A stretch of 61,820 nucleotides of DNA, taken from Alphaproteobacteria bacterium. Lineage in GTDB: Bacteria > Pseudomonadota > Alphaproteobacteria > ATCC43930 > CGMCC-115725. Where the stretch lies: assembly GCA_019240125.1 (NCBI GenBank), contig JAFAYW010000192.1, forward strand, positions 1-61,820, written 5' to 3'. The notes below the pieces were generated by a model. That model did not search any database. It saw only the letters and a list, made by a program, of their open reading frames with translations, and was not told the DNA's origin. Each line of letters begins with the position of its first letter. Position 1 is the first letter of the stretch. The translations under genes were made by a program, and so were the position numbers. Below are positions 1 to 9,274 of the stretch, piece after piece.

Positions 1-583
<583 letters not shown>

Positions 584-642
584 CGCCTCAACTTCCTATC
601 CAGGGCCGCGTATGCCAACCACAACGTACCAGAAACACAATA

Positions 643-716
<74 letters not shown>

Positions 717-797
717 CTGTTCATCGCCGCGCCGAGCCGCCGCCGACCTCATCCGGCGCCCCAACGAAACTGCTGCACCCAATATAGTGCGGGGCGG

Positions 798-883
798 TGG
801 TGGAGGGGGTAGGATTCGAACCTACGTACGCTATCGCGGGCAGATTTACAGTCTGCTGCCTTTAACCACTCGGCCACCCCTCC
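798..883 (-). tRNA. tRNA-Tyr (anticodon GTA)
   Basis: Class II tRNA with a long variable arm on the minus strand. The acceptor stem GGAGGGG pairs with CCCCTCC, the discriminator is A, and CCA is encoded (complement of 798-800). The anticodon loop is CTGTAAA. The 86-nt length including CCA fits tRNA-Tyr. It is the first gene after the promoter at 934-962. Confidence 0.97.
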
Positions 884-933
884 GCGATCGCAAACCACCC
901 TGCGCGCGCCGTCTGGGGGCCGCGGAACGCGCG

Positions 934-962
934 TAGATAAGTGCTTCGTCCGGTATTGTCAA
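934..962 (-). promoter_or_regulatory. sigma70-type promoter of tRNA-Tyr / tRNA-Gly / tuf
   Basis: On the minus strand a perfect -35 TTGACA (957-962) is followed after 17 nt by TATCTA (934-939). This puts transcription start near 927, about 44 nt before the mature 5' end of tRNA-Tyr. The element overlaps the possible upstream GTG of rlmB at 941, which favours the later rlmB start. The -10 matches consensus only moderately. Confidence 0.6.
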
Positions 963-979
963 CACATCGAGGAACTGGC

Positions 980-1924
980 TTGCGACCAAGAAAATCGCCA
1001 CCGCGGCCGCCACCTGGCGCGCCGCCAGGGCCAACCACAACACCCCGGCCGCCCACCCGGTCACCACAAACCACGGCGCGACGGATCGAGTCCGCGCCCC
1101 CACCGTCGCGCCAATCCACTGGCCAATCCACTGGCCAATCCACTGGCCGAGCTAATGGCCGAGCTACGGGCAGCAGTGACCGCTGGTTGTATGGCCGGCA
1201 TACCGTTGAGGCCGCCTTGGCCAATCCGGAGCGGCGCTGGCGGCAACTGGCGGTGCTCGCTGGCCAGGAAAGCGAAGCCGCCGCGCTGATCGCCGAGGCC
1301 GCGGCAGAACGGCGCGGCACCCAGGAGCCGCTGCTGGTGCTCGATCGCACCGCCTTCAATCAATTACTGCCTGAGGGCGCGGTCCACCAGGGTTTAGCGC
1401 TCGAGGCGGAACCGCTCGAAGCCGCCGATCTGGACGATGTGCTGCGCGCCCTGCCGGCCGAGGGCCCCGCCGTCATCATCATGCTCGACCAGGTCACCGA
1501 CCCGCATAATGTCGGCGCGATCCTGCGTTCGGCAGCCGCGTTCGGGGCACGCGCGGTGGTGGTGCCGGAGCATGGCGCGCCGCCGGTCACCGCGACCTTG
1601 GCGAAGGCCGCCTCGGGGGCGCTCGACCGCGTGCCTCTGGTCCGCGTCACCAACCTGTCGCGCGCGCTGGAGCGCCTAAAGGCGGCCGGGTTCTGGAGCT
1701 GCGGCCTCGACGAGGCCGCGCCTGCGCCGCTTGCCCGGCTCGATCTCGGGCATCGCGTCGTGCTGCTGCTGGGGTCGGAGGGCGGCGGGTTGCGGCGACT
1801 GCTGCGCGAGCATTGCGATTACCTTGCGCGGCTGCCAACGCGACCGGAATTACCCAGCCTCAACGTGTCCAACGCTGCCGCCATCGCGCTCTATGAATTG
1901 CTGCGCGACCCCGGTCAGGGCTAG
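980..1924 (+). CDS. rlmB: 23S rRNA 2'-O-methyltransferase, SpoU/TrmH family (RlmB-like)
   Basis: SpoU-class methyltransferase that uses SAM through a trefoil knot; the best match is RlmB, which modifies G2251 of 23S rRNA. After a disordered Pro/Arg/Thr-rich leader of about 70 residues comes the substrate-binding region beginning LYGRHTVEAAL. The three SpoU motifs follow: DPHNVGAILRSAAAFGA, the ASGALDRVP stretch, and LGSEGGGL with NVSNAAAIALYE near the C-terminus. I chose TTG at 980 because GAGGA (969-973) lies 6 nt upstream. A GTG at 941 is in frame but has no ribosome-binding site and overlaps the divergent tRNA promoter. The leader contains a 12-bp tandem repeat. Confidence 0.9.
   Translation: MRPRKSPPRPPPGAPPGPTTTPRPPTRSPQTTARRIESAPPPSRQSTGQSTGQSTGRANGRATGSSDRWLYGRHTVEAALANPERRWRQLAVLAGQESEAAALIAEAAAERRGTQEPLLVLDRTAFNQLLPEGAVHQGLALEAEPLEAADLDDVLRALPAEGPAVIIMLDQVTDPHNVGAILRSAAAFGARAVVVPEHGAPPVTATLAKAASGALDRVPLVRVTNLSRALERLKAAGFWSCGLDEAAPAPLARLDLGHRVVLLLGSEGGGLRRLLREHCDYLARLPTRPELPSLNVSNAAAIALYELLRDPGQG
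1111..1146 (+). repeat. 12-bp tandem repeat, three copies, inside rlmB
   Basis: CCAATCCACTGG occurs three times head to tail and encodes QSTG three times in the disordered leader. A diverged further unit, CCGAGCTAATGG, follows at 1147-1158. Unit length is a multiple of three, so gain or loss of a copy keeps the frame. Confidence 0.9.
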
Positions 1925-1977
1925 GATAAAGCGAGCGGCCGCGGCACCGGATCGCGACCCAGCAGCGGAGGAAGATC

Positions 1978-2400
1978 ATGCCGGATGATGTGACGCGGCA
2001 CCAATGGGGTGCGATGAAGGTCGGCCATGCCAGCGAGAAAAAGCCGGTTCTGGTCGCTGGCCGCCGCGATTTCTTCGCCTATCGCGATCTCGGCATCAAG
2101 GACGCCAGCAATGGCCAGATGCGCGGCCAGGTGATGAAGGCGATCACCGGCATGACGCAGCCGACCGGCTGGCACTATCACACCTGCGACGGGCAGTTCG
2201 TCTATGCCCTGAAGGGCTGGGTTGAGCTGGAATTCGCCAGCGGCGAAACCTTGCGGCTGGAACCGGGAGACTCGGTGTTCATCCCCGGCGGGCTGCCCCA
2301 TAACGAATTGCGCACCTCGGACGACGTCGAGATCCTGGAAGTGTCGGTCCCGGGCGAACTCGGCACCGTCGCCTGCGAGGCGCCGGCCGGCCACGTCTGA
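1978..2400 (+). CDS. Cupin-2 domain protein
   Basis: Single-domain cupin of 140 residues. Motif 1 is around residues 60-80 (GWHYHTCDGQ, two metal-type His). Motif 2 is GDSVFIPGGLPHN at about residues 100-112. The beta-barrel probably binds a divalent metal or small ligand; no reaction can be assigned. The ATG follows GGAGGAAG at the proper distance. It starts about 53 nt after rlmB and converges with the MetE-like gene, whose stop lies 6 nt away, so it is probably transcribed alone or with rlmB. Confidence 0.85.
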   Translation: MPDDVTRHQWGAMKVGHASEKKPVLVAGRRDFFAYRDLGIKDASNGQMRGQVMKAITGMTQPTGWHYHTCDGQFVYALKGWVELEFASGETLRLEPGDSVFIPGGLPHNELRTSDDVEILEVSVPGELGTVACEAPAGHV

Positions 2401-2406
2401 TCGACG

Positions 2407-3591
2407 CTAGCGCCAGAGGCGCTCGCTCGCCATGCGGGCGCCTTCCGCCAGCGCGGCAAGCTTTGCCCATGCGATCGATGGCGCGACCATGTTCTCTTGC
2501 GCCGCAAAGGTCGCGAAGCCGCAATCGGTGCCAGCGATAACACGCTCGCGACCGACAATGTCGGCGTAGAGCGCGATCCGTTGCGCGATCAGCCGCGGGT
2601 GCTCGACAAAATTGCTCGTCGAGTCGATCAGGCCGGGGATCAGAATCTTGTCCTCTGGCAGGGTCGCTGCCTTCAGGTCTTCCCATTCATGCGCGTGGCG
2701 CGGGTTGGCTGCCTCGAACAGCAGCGCCTGCGGCCGCGCCCGCATACATGTCGGCAACATCGTCGCGAGCGGCACGTCATGTGTATGCGGCCCCTCGTAA
2801 TTGCCCCAGCAGATATGCATGCGCATTGCCTCGGGCGGGATATTCGCGGTGGCATGGTTGAGCGCCGCAATATTGCGATCGGCGATGCGCACAAACTCGG
2901 CGTCGGACAAATGCTGGTACTGGTTGTGCCGAGCCGAGCCGAGATCGGGAGCATCGATCTGCAGGATAAAGCCGGCGCGAAGGATCGCCTCGTATTCCTC
3001 TTTCAACGCGTTGGCCAAGGCTTCGACATAGGCGTCTTCGTTCTTGTAGTAGCGGTCGGGCACGAACTTGGTAAGCACGCCGGGCGAAGCCGCGTTCATG
3101 AACAATTCGCCGGGATGCGCCGCCGCGCCGGCCGCCTTGAGGTTGGCGATGTCGGTCTCCAGCGGCCCACGATTCTGGTAACTCACCGGGCCGGTGCAGC
3201 AGGGTACCGCCGCGCTGGCAAACCACGAGGTGCCGCTGTGGCTGGCGCGCAGCCGCTCCCGAAAATCGGGATGATCGGCGATGTCGCGATGCGCCCCGGT
3301 CTGCGGCGGCTGGTCGAGGGGGCCACCGGTGAAAGCGCCAATGCCCGATAGACGGTGTCGTACATAAAACGTGTAGGATATTTTGCTCTGCTCACCGTCG
3401 CAGACGCTGTCAATACCGGCCGCGACCTGCTTTTCGACGATTTCGCGCACCGCCGCAGCCAGGCGTTCCGCGAATTCCACATCGTTGCCCGCCTCACCCT
3501 TCTCGCGCGCCTCCAACAGGGCGAGCAGGTCGAGTGGACGCGGCAGGCTGCCGACATGCGTCGTCAGGATACGGTCGCGGCTCTGCTGCAT
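2407..3591 (-). CDS. Cobalamin-independent methionine synthase-like (MetE C-terminal domain) protein
   Basis: 394-residue protein of the MetE C-terminal/UROD-like fold. The N-terminus TTHVGSLPRP is typical. HICWGN (about residue 255) supplies the His-x-Cys zinc pair, and GTDCGF near the C-terminus supplies the last Cys. It lacks the N-terminal half of true MetE, so it is more likely a zinc-dependent methyl- or alkyl-transferase with another substrate, as in the many catabolic homologues of this family. GGGGAGGAGG precedes the ATG. The next gene on this strand, a glutathione S-transferase, lies 28 nt upstream, so the two probably form an operon. Confidence 0.88.
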   Translation of the reverse strand: MQQSRDRILTTHVGSLPRPLDLLALLEAREKGEAGNDVEFAERLAAAVREIVEKQVAAGIDSVCDGEQSKISYTFYVRHRLSGIGAFTGGPLDQPPQTGAHRDIADHPDFRERLRASHSGTSWFASAAVPCCTGPVSYQNRGPLETDIANLKAAGAAAHPGELFMNAASPGVLTKFVPDRYYKNEDAYVEALANALKEEYEAILRAGFILQIDAPDLGSARHNQYQHLSDAEFVRIADRNIAALNHATANIPPEAMRMHICWGNYEGPHTHDVPLATMLPTCMRARPQALLFEAANPRHAHEWEDLKAATLPEDKILIPGLIDSTSNFVEHPRLIAQRIALYADIVGRERVIAGTDCGFATFAAQENMVAPSIAWAKLAALAEGARMASERLWR

Positions 3592-3619
3592 GGCCTCCTC
3601 CCCTTACGTCTTTACCCGT

Positions 3620-4309
3620 CTAGCGGCCGCTGCGAGCGGTCTGGTTGAACAGGATTTTGCGCTCCTCGTCGGAAGGCGGGGCCTGCCGCCGCCACTCCTT
3701 GCCGAGATAGACGCCGCGCTTCACCGCCGGCCGGTCGCGCACCGCGGCGCGCCAGCGCGACAGATTGGGGAATTCGTCGAGCGCCTGCCCCAGCGGCTTG
3801 GCGATCAGTACCCACGGCCAGCTGATCATATCGGCGATCGAATACTCGCCGACGATGTATTCGTGATCTTCCAGACGGCGCTCCAGCACGCCGAGGCAGC
3901 GATTGTATTCATTGGCATAGCGCTGGTGCGAGTAGGCGTGCTCCCCCTGCGCGTAATTGACGAAATGGCTGAGCTGCCCGGCCATCGGCCCGAGATTGCC
4001 GACCTGCCAGAACAGCCACTCCATAACCTCCTTGCGGGCGCGCCTCCCGGCCGGCATGAATTTGCCGCTGCGCTCCGCCAGATGCAGCAGGATCGGCCCC
4101 GATTCGAAGATCGGCAGCGGTCCATCGGGATCATCATGATCGACGATCGCCGGCATGCGGTTGTTGGGGCTGATCGCCAGAAATTCCGGCTTAAACTGAT
4201 CGCCCTTGCCAATATTAACCGGCACGGTGCGGTAGTCGAGCCCGCACTCCTCCAGCATGATGCTGACCTTCCAGCCATTCGGTGTCGGCCAGTAGTAGAA
4301 ATCGATCAT
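3620..4309 (-). CDS. Glutathione S-transferase, Ure2p/YfcG-like
   Basis: 229-residue cytosolic GST. The N-terminal thioredoxin fold (about 1-85) has the Ure2/YfcG-type active-site stretch TPNGWKVSIMLEE, the cis-Pro region NNRMPAIVD and the glutathione-binding ESGPILLHLAE. The C-terminal helical domain (90-210) contains SIADMISWPWV, the conserved N-capping region. These enzymes are often disulfide reductases or detoxifying transferases. The ATG follows GAGGAGGAAA. It is probably cotranscribed with the MetE-like gene 28 nt downstream. Confidence 0.9.
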   Translation of the reverse strand: MIDFYYWPTPNGWKVSIMLEECGLDYRTVPVNIGKGDQFKPEFLAISPNNRMPAIVDHDDPDGPLPIFESGPILLHLAERSGKFMPAGRRARKEVMEWLFWQVGNLGPMAGQLSHFVNYAQGEHAYSHQRYANEYNRCLGVLERRLEDHEYIVGEYSIADMISWPWVLIAKPLGQALDEFPNLSRWRAAVRDRPAVKRGVYLGKEWRRQAPPSDEERKILFNQTARSGR

Positions 4310-4603
4310 ATTTCCTCCTCAGCCGCCCACCGCGCTGGACCGACCCGCGTGACGGTCCCAGCGGCAACCGACACTCAAAATCGCTAAAAGAATGGGTATC
4401 AGCGCCCGCAAGTCGATCAGTCGGTTTGTCCGCCGAATGCAGGGCCACCGCCGCGACGTTGTAAGATGGCAGATTCTGCTGAGAAGCCACATTTCGGTCG
4501 ACAGTTAGGAACAAATCAAAATCCCGCGACGCGAGCGCGAGGGGTTCACCATTCCTGCGCGGAACCTATCGCGAGCGCGAACTCAGGATGAGGCTGAAGA
4601 GTG
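4310..4603. other. Non-coding gap between two minus-strand genes
   Basis: 294 bp between the GST start and the CoA-transferase stop. I see no convincing gene. The motif CGCGAGCGCGA occurs twice as a direct repeat near 4533 and 4569. The gap probably holds the GST/MetE-like promoter, but no clear -35/-10 pair was found. Confidence 0.5.
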
Positions 4604-5794
4604 TTATTTCACCGTGCCCAGCGCCCCCTGCTCGCGCAGCGCCGCGATGTCGCTGGCCGCGTAGCCGATTTCGCCGAGCACTTCATCGGTGTGCTCGCCG
4701 AGCGCCGGGGCCGGCAGCCGGATCGCCGCGGGGGTATCGGAAAAGCGGGCGGCTGAGCGGGCCTGGCGCAGAGGACCGGCGGCGGGGTGATTGACCTCTT
4801 CAACAATCTCCATCGCCGCGACGTGCGGGTGCTGGATGACCTGGTTGCGCGTCAGGATCGGGGCGCACGGCACGTCCGCCTGGGCCAGGCGCTCCAGCCA
4901 TTCCGCCGACGGCCGGCCGATCAACACGTCCTGTGTCATCTGCAGCCGAGCGTCGACATTCTCGGCGCGCGATCGCGGGCTCTTGAAGCGCTCATCCTCG
5001 AGCCATTGCGGCTGGTCGAGGGCGCGGGTCAGTCCGACCCATTGACGATCGGTTTGCACCGCCACCGTGATGTAGCCATCCGCGGTTTCGTAGACGAGAT
5101 CGATCGAGCTGGCCGGCTCCTGCGGCGGCAACGCGCCGTCCGCAAAGGTCTGGCTCGCCATGTCGGACGGCCACAGGAACTGCAAGACCGCCTCGAGCAT
5201 CGACAGCCGGACATGCTGCCCCTGGCGGGTGCGCTCACGCGCCAGCAGCGCCGAGGTAATCGCCTGCGAGGCGGTAATCGCCGTTAACTTGTCGGGCAGA
5301 ATGGTCCGCAGCATGCGCGGGCGCGTCTCGTCTGACCCCGCCTGCACGGTTGCGAGACCGGAAAAGCCCTGAATCAGCGGGTCGTAGACCGGGCGCTGCG
5401 CGTACGGCCCCTTCTCGCCAAAACCGCTGATCGAAACGTAAACGATCGCGGGCGCGACGGCGCGGATCGCGTCTTCGCCGATGCCCAGCCGGTCGGCGAC
5501 GCCCGGCCGGTAATTCTGCACGAAGGCGTCGGCGGTCGCAGCCAGCCGCTTTAGCGCGCGCAAGGCCTCGGGATGCTTCAGGTTCAGGGTGATTGAGCGC
5601 TTGTTGCGGTTGCAGTTAAGGAAAGACGCGGCAAACCCGCCGCGGCGGTTGGAACCGGCCCGGGTGTGGTCGCCCTCGGGCGGCTCGACCTTGATCACAT
5701 CGGCGCCCTGATCGCCAAGGATCATCGTCGCCAAGGGCCCCGACACGTTCGAGGTCAGATCGACGATGCGAAACCCATGCAGCGGTCCCGGCAT
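4604..5794 (-). CDS. CaiB/BaiF-type family III CoA-transferase
   Basis: 396-residue member of the family III CoA-transferases, which move CoA between carboxylic acids through an aspartyl thioester. The N-terminus GFRIVDLTSNVSGPLATMILGDQGADVIKVEPPEGDH (shown in parts: VDLT, DQGADVIKVE) is the family signature, and NRNKRSITLNLK follows. The usual catalytic Asp is expected after about residue 160 and is not assigned here with certainty. Substrate unknown. GGGAG lies 7 nt before the ATG. It stands alone between the GST and the DUF1223 gene on the same strand. Confidence 0.9.
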   Translation of the reverse strand: MPGPLHGFRIVDLTSNVSGPLATMILGDQGADVIKVEPPEGDHTRAGSNRRGGFAASFLNCNRNKRSITLNLKHPEALRALKRLAATADAFVQNYRPGVADRLGIGEDAIRAVAPAIVYVSISGFGEKGPYAQRPVYDPLIQGFSGLATVQAGSDETRPRMLRTILPDKLTAITASQAITSALLARERTRQGQHVRLSMLEAVLQFLWPSDMASQTFADGALPPQEPASSIDLVYETADGYITVAVQTDRQWVGLTRALDQPQWLEDERFKSPRSRAENVDARLQMTQDVLIGRPSAEWLERLAQADVPCAPILTRNQVIQHPHVAAMEIVEEVNHPAAGPLRQARSAARFSDTPAAIRLPAPALGEHTDEVLGEIGYAASDIAALREQGALGTVK

Positions 5795-5857
5795 AAACGG
5801 CTCCCGACAAAGACTGGCACTGCCGAGTGTAGCCCTAAGCCGTCGCTGGCGGCAGCG

Positions 5858-6559
5858 TTATGCGCCCTCCCGCGTGCCAAACCCCGCCGCCCCGAGGATC
5901 TGGCCATCCGCCGCCTGAACCAGCACGGCGACCCCCTCGCCTTGTCGCGGTGGCTCGATCGTATAACTGACGCCGCCGCCCGCCCAGTCGCCAAGCACCG
6001 CGAGTGTCTCGACAGCATTGGTATCTGTGGCGGTGCGGCTGGCGTTTTCACCGCCGCCGATCGGGGTGGTGCGATGCCGCAGAAACCGCACCAGCAGAAC
6101 CCGACCGCGCCCGGTGCCGGCCCCCACTGTGACCGAGCGCCCGTCACCGGCGAACGCCACCCGCGTCGCCGCCGCTCGCGGGGCGGCCAATGCCGCCGCG
6201 ACCGCTCGCGCGTCGGAGCCAACCATTTCGCGGATGCCATCGACCACCATTTGCGGGGTGTAGATCTGGCCGCCATTGAAATGCTGCGCATAGTCGCGCT
6301 GACGGGCAGTGGCTTCAGGTGTCGAGAACGGGTCTCGCCAGGAGCGGCTGTCCCAATAATCGACGTGGAAGCCGAGCGCCAGAACCCCCGGCCGGTTTGC
6401 CAGGTCACCGAGCAGCGCATCCGCCGGCGGGCACGACGAGCAGCCTTGCGAGGTGAACAACTCGACGACCACCGGTCGCGTCGCGTTATCGGCCTGGACC
6501 CCGCCTGCGGCAAGTGACGCCACCACACCCATTGCGGCCGCTCGCATCCACCGCGCCAT
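5858..6559 (-). CDS. DUF1223 thioredoxin-fold periplasmic protein
   Basis: 233 residues with an N-terminal signal peptide ending near AGGVQA (residues 18-23). The mature part starts with VVVELFTSQGCSSCPPAD, a thioredoxin-like fold with a CxxC pair (C-S-S-C), followed by HVDYWD and YTPQMVVDG, all hallmarks of DUF1223. Function is unproven; the CxxC and export suggest a periplasmic redox role. AGGAG lies 7 nt before the ATG. It diverges from the methyltransferase at 6727 across 167 bp. Confidence 0.88.
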   Translation of the reverse strand: MARWMRAAAMGVVASLAAGGVQADNATRPVVVELFTSQGCSSCPPADALLGDLANRPGVLALGFHVDYWDSRSWRDPFSTPEATARQRDYAQHFNGGQIYTPQMVVDGIREMVGSDARAVAAALAAPRAAATRVAFAGDGRSVTVGAGTGRGRVLLVRFLRHRTTPIGGGENASRTATDTNAVETLAVLGDWAGGGVSYTIEPPRQGEGVAVLVQAADGQILGAAGFGTREGA

Positions 6560-6726
6560 GACATCGCTCCTGGTCAGACAAATGCCAGTCTACAGGTATG
6601 GGGCACCGCCGGGAACCGTGCCGTTCACACTTGCGCGAGTAGAGGCGAGCGCCGCTCTTGGCGCGCTAGCCCTTCCGGACTAGGTTCGACTCGGCGCCGT
6701 GCGGGGCGGGCGCGGACGGAGCATGC

Positions 6727-7665
6727 ATGCCCGATTGGGAAGAGATCGATTTTTCGCGCTTTGTGTTCGAGTGCCAGAAGGTTGGCCGCGCACCGCGCGA
6801 GGTCCGCGAATATCTGGAAGGGCATGGGGTCGTCGTCCTGCCGGTCGACCAATACACCCCGATCCCGCTGCTGAGCGAAATGCCCGAGAGTTTCGAAGGC
6901 AGCGATGCGGCACCGAACCCGGTCTATGCCAGGCTGTTCGACCGCGAGTTGTTGGGCGATTACATACGCGGCATGACGGAATTTGCCGGCGAGTTTGCCC
7001 CCATGACCCAGGGCGATGTCGATAATGCCCGGGAGTTTTTCTGGGAGAACCCGCTTTTCTCGTTCAGCGACGCGATGGCGTATTACTGTTTTATTCGCAT
7101 GCGGAAGCCGCAACGCATTGTCGAGATTGGCGGCAGCTTTTCGACGCTTGTCGCCAGCGCGGCGATCGAGAAGAACGGCTTTGGCGAGATTATCTGCATC
7201 GACGCGGCGCCGCGGCCCTTTGTCGGAACGATCCCGCATCTGAGCGCGCTCGTGCAGCGCAAAATCCAGCATATCGGCGTCCCGGAGTTTCAGGACCTGC
7301 TCGGACCGGCCTCGATGTTGTTTATTGATTCGACGCACACCGTAAAAATCGGCAGCGACAGCCTCTACATCTATCTCGTTTTACTGCCCAGCCTGTCACG
7401 CAACCTGCTGGTGCAATCGCATGACATCTACCTGCCCTTCGGCATGCCGCAGGCCTTTTCCAGCGATCACCACATTCACTGGAACGAGCAATATCTGCTC
7501 TACGCCTACCTGCTGGCCAATAGTGGCGCCCGCATCCTCTACGGCAGCAACTATGCGGCGCATTTTCTGGCGGACGAGCTGACCACGCTGATGGCTGGCA
7601 AATATGCTATCGGCGGTGCAAGTTTGTGGTACGAAATCAACCGCCCGTTGGAGATCGCCTTTTAG
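6727..7665 (+). CDS. Class I SAM-dependent methyltransferase (Methyltransf_24-like)
   Basis: 312 residues. A Rossmann glycine loop IVEIGGSFST (about residues 132-141) marks the SAM site, EIICIDAAPR supplies the acidic residue at the end of beta-2, and MLFIDSTH is the motif-III-like strand. The N-terminal 120 residues are not recognisable. Such enzymes often act on sugars or small secreted metabolites. GGAG lies about 6 nt before the chosen ATG. The next gene, 95 nt downstream on the same strand, encodes a repetitive probably exported protein, so a role in modifying the cell surface is possible but only inferred. Confidence 0.75.
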   Translation: MPDWEEIDFSRFVFECQKVGRAPREVREYLEGHGVVVLPVDQYTPIPLLSEMPESFEGSDAAPNPVYARLFDRELLGDYIRGMTEFAGEFAPMTQGDVDNAREFFWENPLFSFSDAMAYYCFIRMRKPQRIVEIGGSFSTLVASAAIEKNGFGEIICIDAAPRPFVGTIPHLSALVQRKIQHIGVPEFQDLLGPASMLFIDSTHTVKIGSDSLYIYLVLLPSLSRNLLVQSHDIYLPFGMPQAFSSDHHIHWNEQYLLYAYLLANSGARILYGSNYAAHFLADELTTLMAGKYAIGGASLWYEINRPLEIAF

Positions 7666-7760
7666 CCCTCCGACGGTCGAAAGGCGGAGCGGCTGCCGGA
7701 GCCGGGCCGTTTGGAATCGCCAATCTCCGGCGCGCTCCACAGAATCCAAGAGGTGCGTTG

Positions 7761-9116
7761 ATGGCCCAGGTGATCGTCAACAACGGTAATTCGTATACGA
7801 CCTACGGCGCGGCCGGCGACACGCTGCTTGGTACATTCGGCACCAACGCCTCGATTACCGGGCAGATCGTCGGGACGGCTGGCAGCGAGACGATCCTGCT
7901 GCCGTCGCTCGGCACCTATACGGTCGCGAGCGGCGTCAACGACGTTATTACCGCCTCCAACAGCTCGGCAAATGTCGCGATCTCCGGCGCCACGGGCGAC
8001 CAGATCAACCTGTCGAGCGGCACCGGCAATTACACGGTGATCGGCGCCAACAGCACGCTGTTCGGCGCGGCGAGCACGGTCGCCGGCAGCGGCGATACGA
8101 TCACCGCCGGCAGCAGCAACATCACCATCATTGGCGGCGCGTTCGATTCGATTGTCGCCGGTACTGGCACCGAGCAGATCTTCGCCGGCCAGGGATCGAT
8201 GGCCGTCGCAATTGGCACCGCCGGCAACGAGACCATATCGAGCGGCGGAAGCGACACAATCACCGCAGCCTCGGGAAATGCCAATGTCGCGATCAGCGCC
8301 GGCGCGGGCGACATTATCAATTTGAGCAACAACACCGGGACGGATGGTGTGGTCGCCGCGGCGCGCGCCACGATCTCGCTCGGAACCGGGCAAGCGGCCG
8401 TGAACGGCGCCTCCGGCGGTGCGGCGATCACCTTCGGCACCAGCGCCCAGAATGCCTACACCGATCAGTTTTCCGGATCTGGCACGGCGGGTGCCGGCGA
8501 TACGATCACCGGCATCAGCGGAACCGGCCTCTTCGTCAACATGAACTATAACACCGGCGTCACGGGGGCGAGCACCGGTGGCGCCGATCTCATCAACCTG
8601 TCGGGCTGGAACGGCAACGCGACCATCAACGCGTTCAGCAATGGCGCCACCCAATTCACCGCCGTCAACGACACGATCCTTGCCGGCAACGGCGCCGACT
8701 CGGTGTGGGGCGGCGGCGGCGACCGGATCGGGGTCGGCTCGGTAGCGGGCGGCAGCACAGTGCACCCCGGCGGCACCCATCTATGGGATCACTCGACGTC
8801 GGTCGCGGGCGCCAGCATCGGGTTTGGCAGCAACGACTCGGTGGTCGCGACGACCTACAATACCGTCAACGGCACATCGAGCGTCGCATCCAGCGTCTCG
8901 GGTGCTTCGGCCGCCCGCGTGACCGTGACCAATTTCCAGACCGCCAGCGACTATCTGTTTTATCAGAACGAATCCGCCACGACGAACAATGCCATCGTGC
9001 TGACCGCCACCAGCAGCCTGGTCAACGGCGCGCCCAGCACCACGATTACGCTGCCCGACGGCACGGCCATGACCCTGGTCGGCATCTCCGGGCTCAGCCC
9101 CACCCTCTTTAAGTAA
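7761..9116 (+). CDS. Repetitive beta-strand-rich (haemolysin-type-like) protein, probably exported
   Basis: 451 residues, very rich in Gly, Ala, Ser, Thr and Asn, with almost no Lys, Arg or Cys. Short motifs recur, such as GDTITAGSS, GSDTITAASGNANVAIS and GDIINLSNNTG, at irregular spacing. They resemble diverged RTX-type nonapeptides in a parallel beta-roll without the full GGxGxDxUx consensus. There is no N-terminal signal peptide, so any export would be by a type I system with a C-terminal signal; the tail ITLPDGTAMTLVGISGLSP is of that kind. I chose the ATG at 7761 (GAGGTG 5-9 nt upstream); an in-frame extension further upstream overlaps the methyltransferase. No ABC exporter is present in the window. 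Confidence 0.7.
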   Translation: MAQVIVNNGNSYTTYGAAGDTLLGTFGTNASITGQIVGTAGSETILLPSLGTYTVASGVNDVITASNSSANVAISGATGDQINLSSGTGNYTVIGANSTLFGAASTVAGSGDTITAGSSNITIIGGAFDSIVAGTGTEQIFAGQGSMAVAIGTAGNETISSGGSDTITAASGNANVAISAGAGDIINLSNNTGTDGVVAAARATISLGTGQAAVNGASGGAAITFGTSAQNAYTDQFSGSGTAGAGDTITGISGTGLFVNMNYNTGVTGASTGGADLINLSGWNGNATINAFSNGATQFTAVNDTILAGNGADSVWGGGGDRIGVGSVAGGSTVHPGGTHLWDHSTSVAGASIGFGSNDSVVATTYNTVNGTSSVASSVSGASAARVTVTNFQTASDYLFYQNESATTNNAIVLTATSSLVNGAPSTTITLPDGTAMTLVGISGLSPTLFK

Positions 9117-9150
9117 CCGGGTTCAAGTATTCGGTCGCCTTGCCCCATCG

Positions 9151-9179
9151 GAGCCGGTTGCCAAGCGAGCGGCCGGCTC
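9151..9179 (+). terminator. Possible hairpin terminator after the beta-rich protein gene
   Basis: GAGCCGG (9151-9157) and CCGGCTC (9173-9179) form a perfect 7-bp stem with a 15-nt loop, 34 nt after the stop codon. No U-run follows, so the assignment is weak. Confidence 0.3.
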
Positions 9180-9274
9180 GTTATGGTTGCCCTCAACAAC
9201 GAAGCCGAACAGATCTGGCATCACGTCCGTAATCAATGGCCGGCGGAATAACCGCCGCTTTGGGAGGGATGCCA

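Noticed and set aside
941-979. GTG at 941 as the rlmB start
   Set aside because: No ribosome-binding site, and it overlaps the tRNA-Tyr promoter; TTG at 980 has GAGGA at the right distance.
5858-6564. A second, frame-shifted minus-strand frame reading 5755-6564
   Set aside because: It overlaps the DUF1223 gene in another frame and its Arg/Ser-rich product has no family features.
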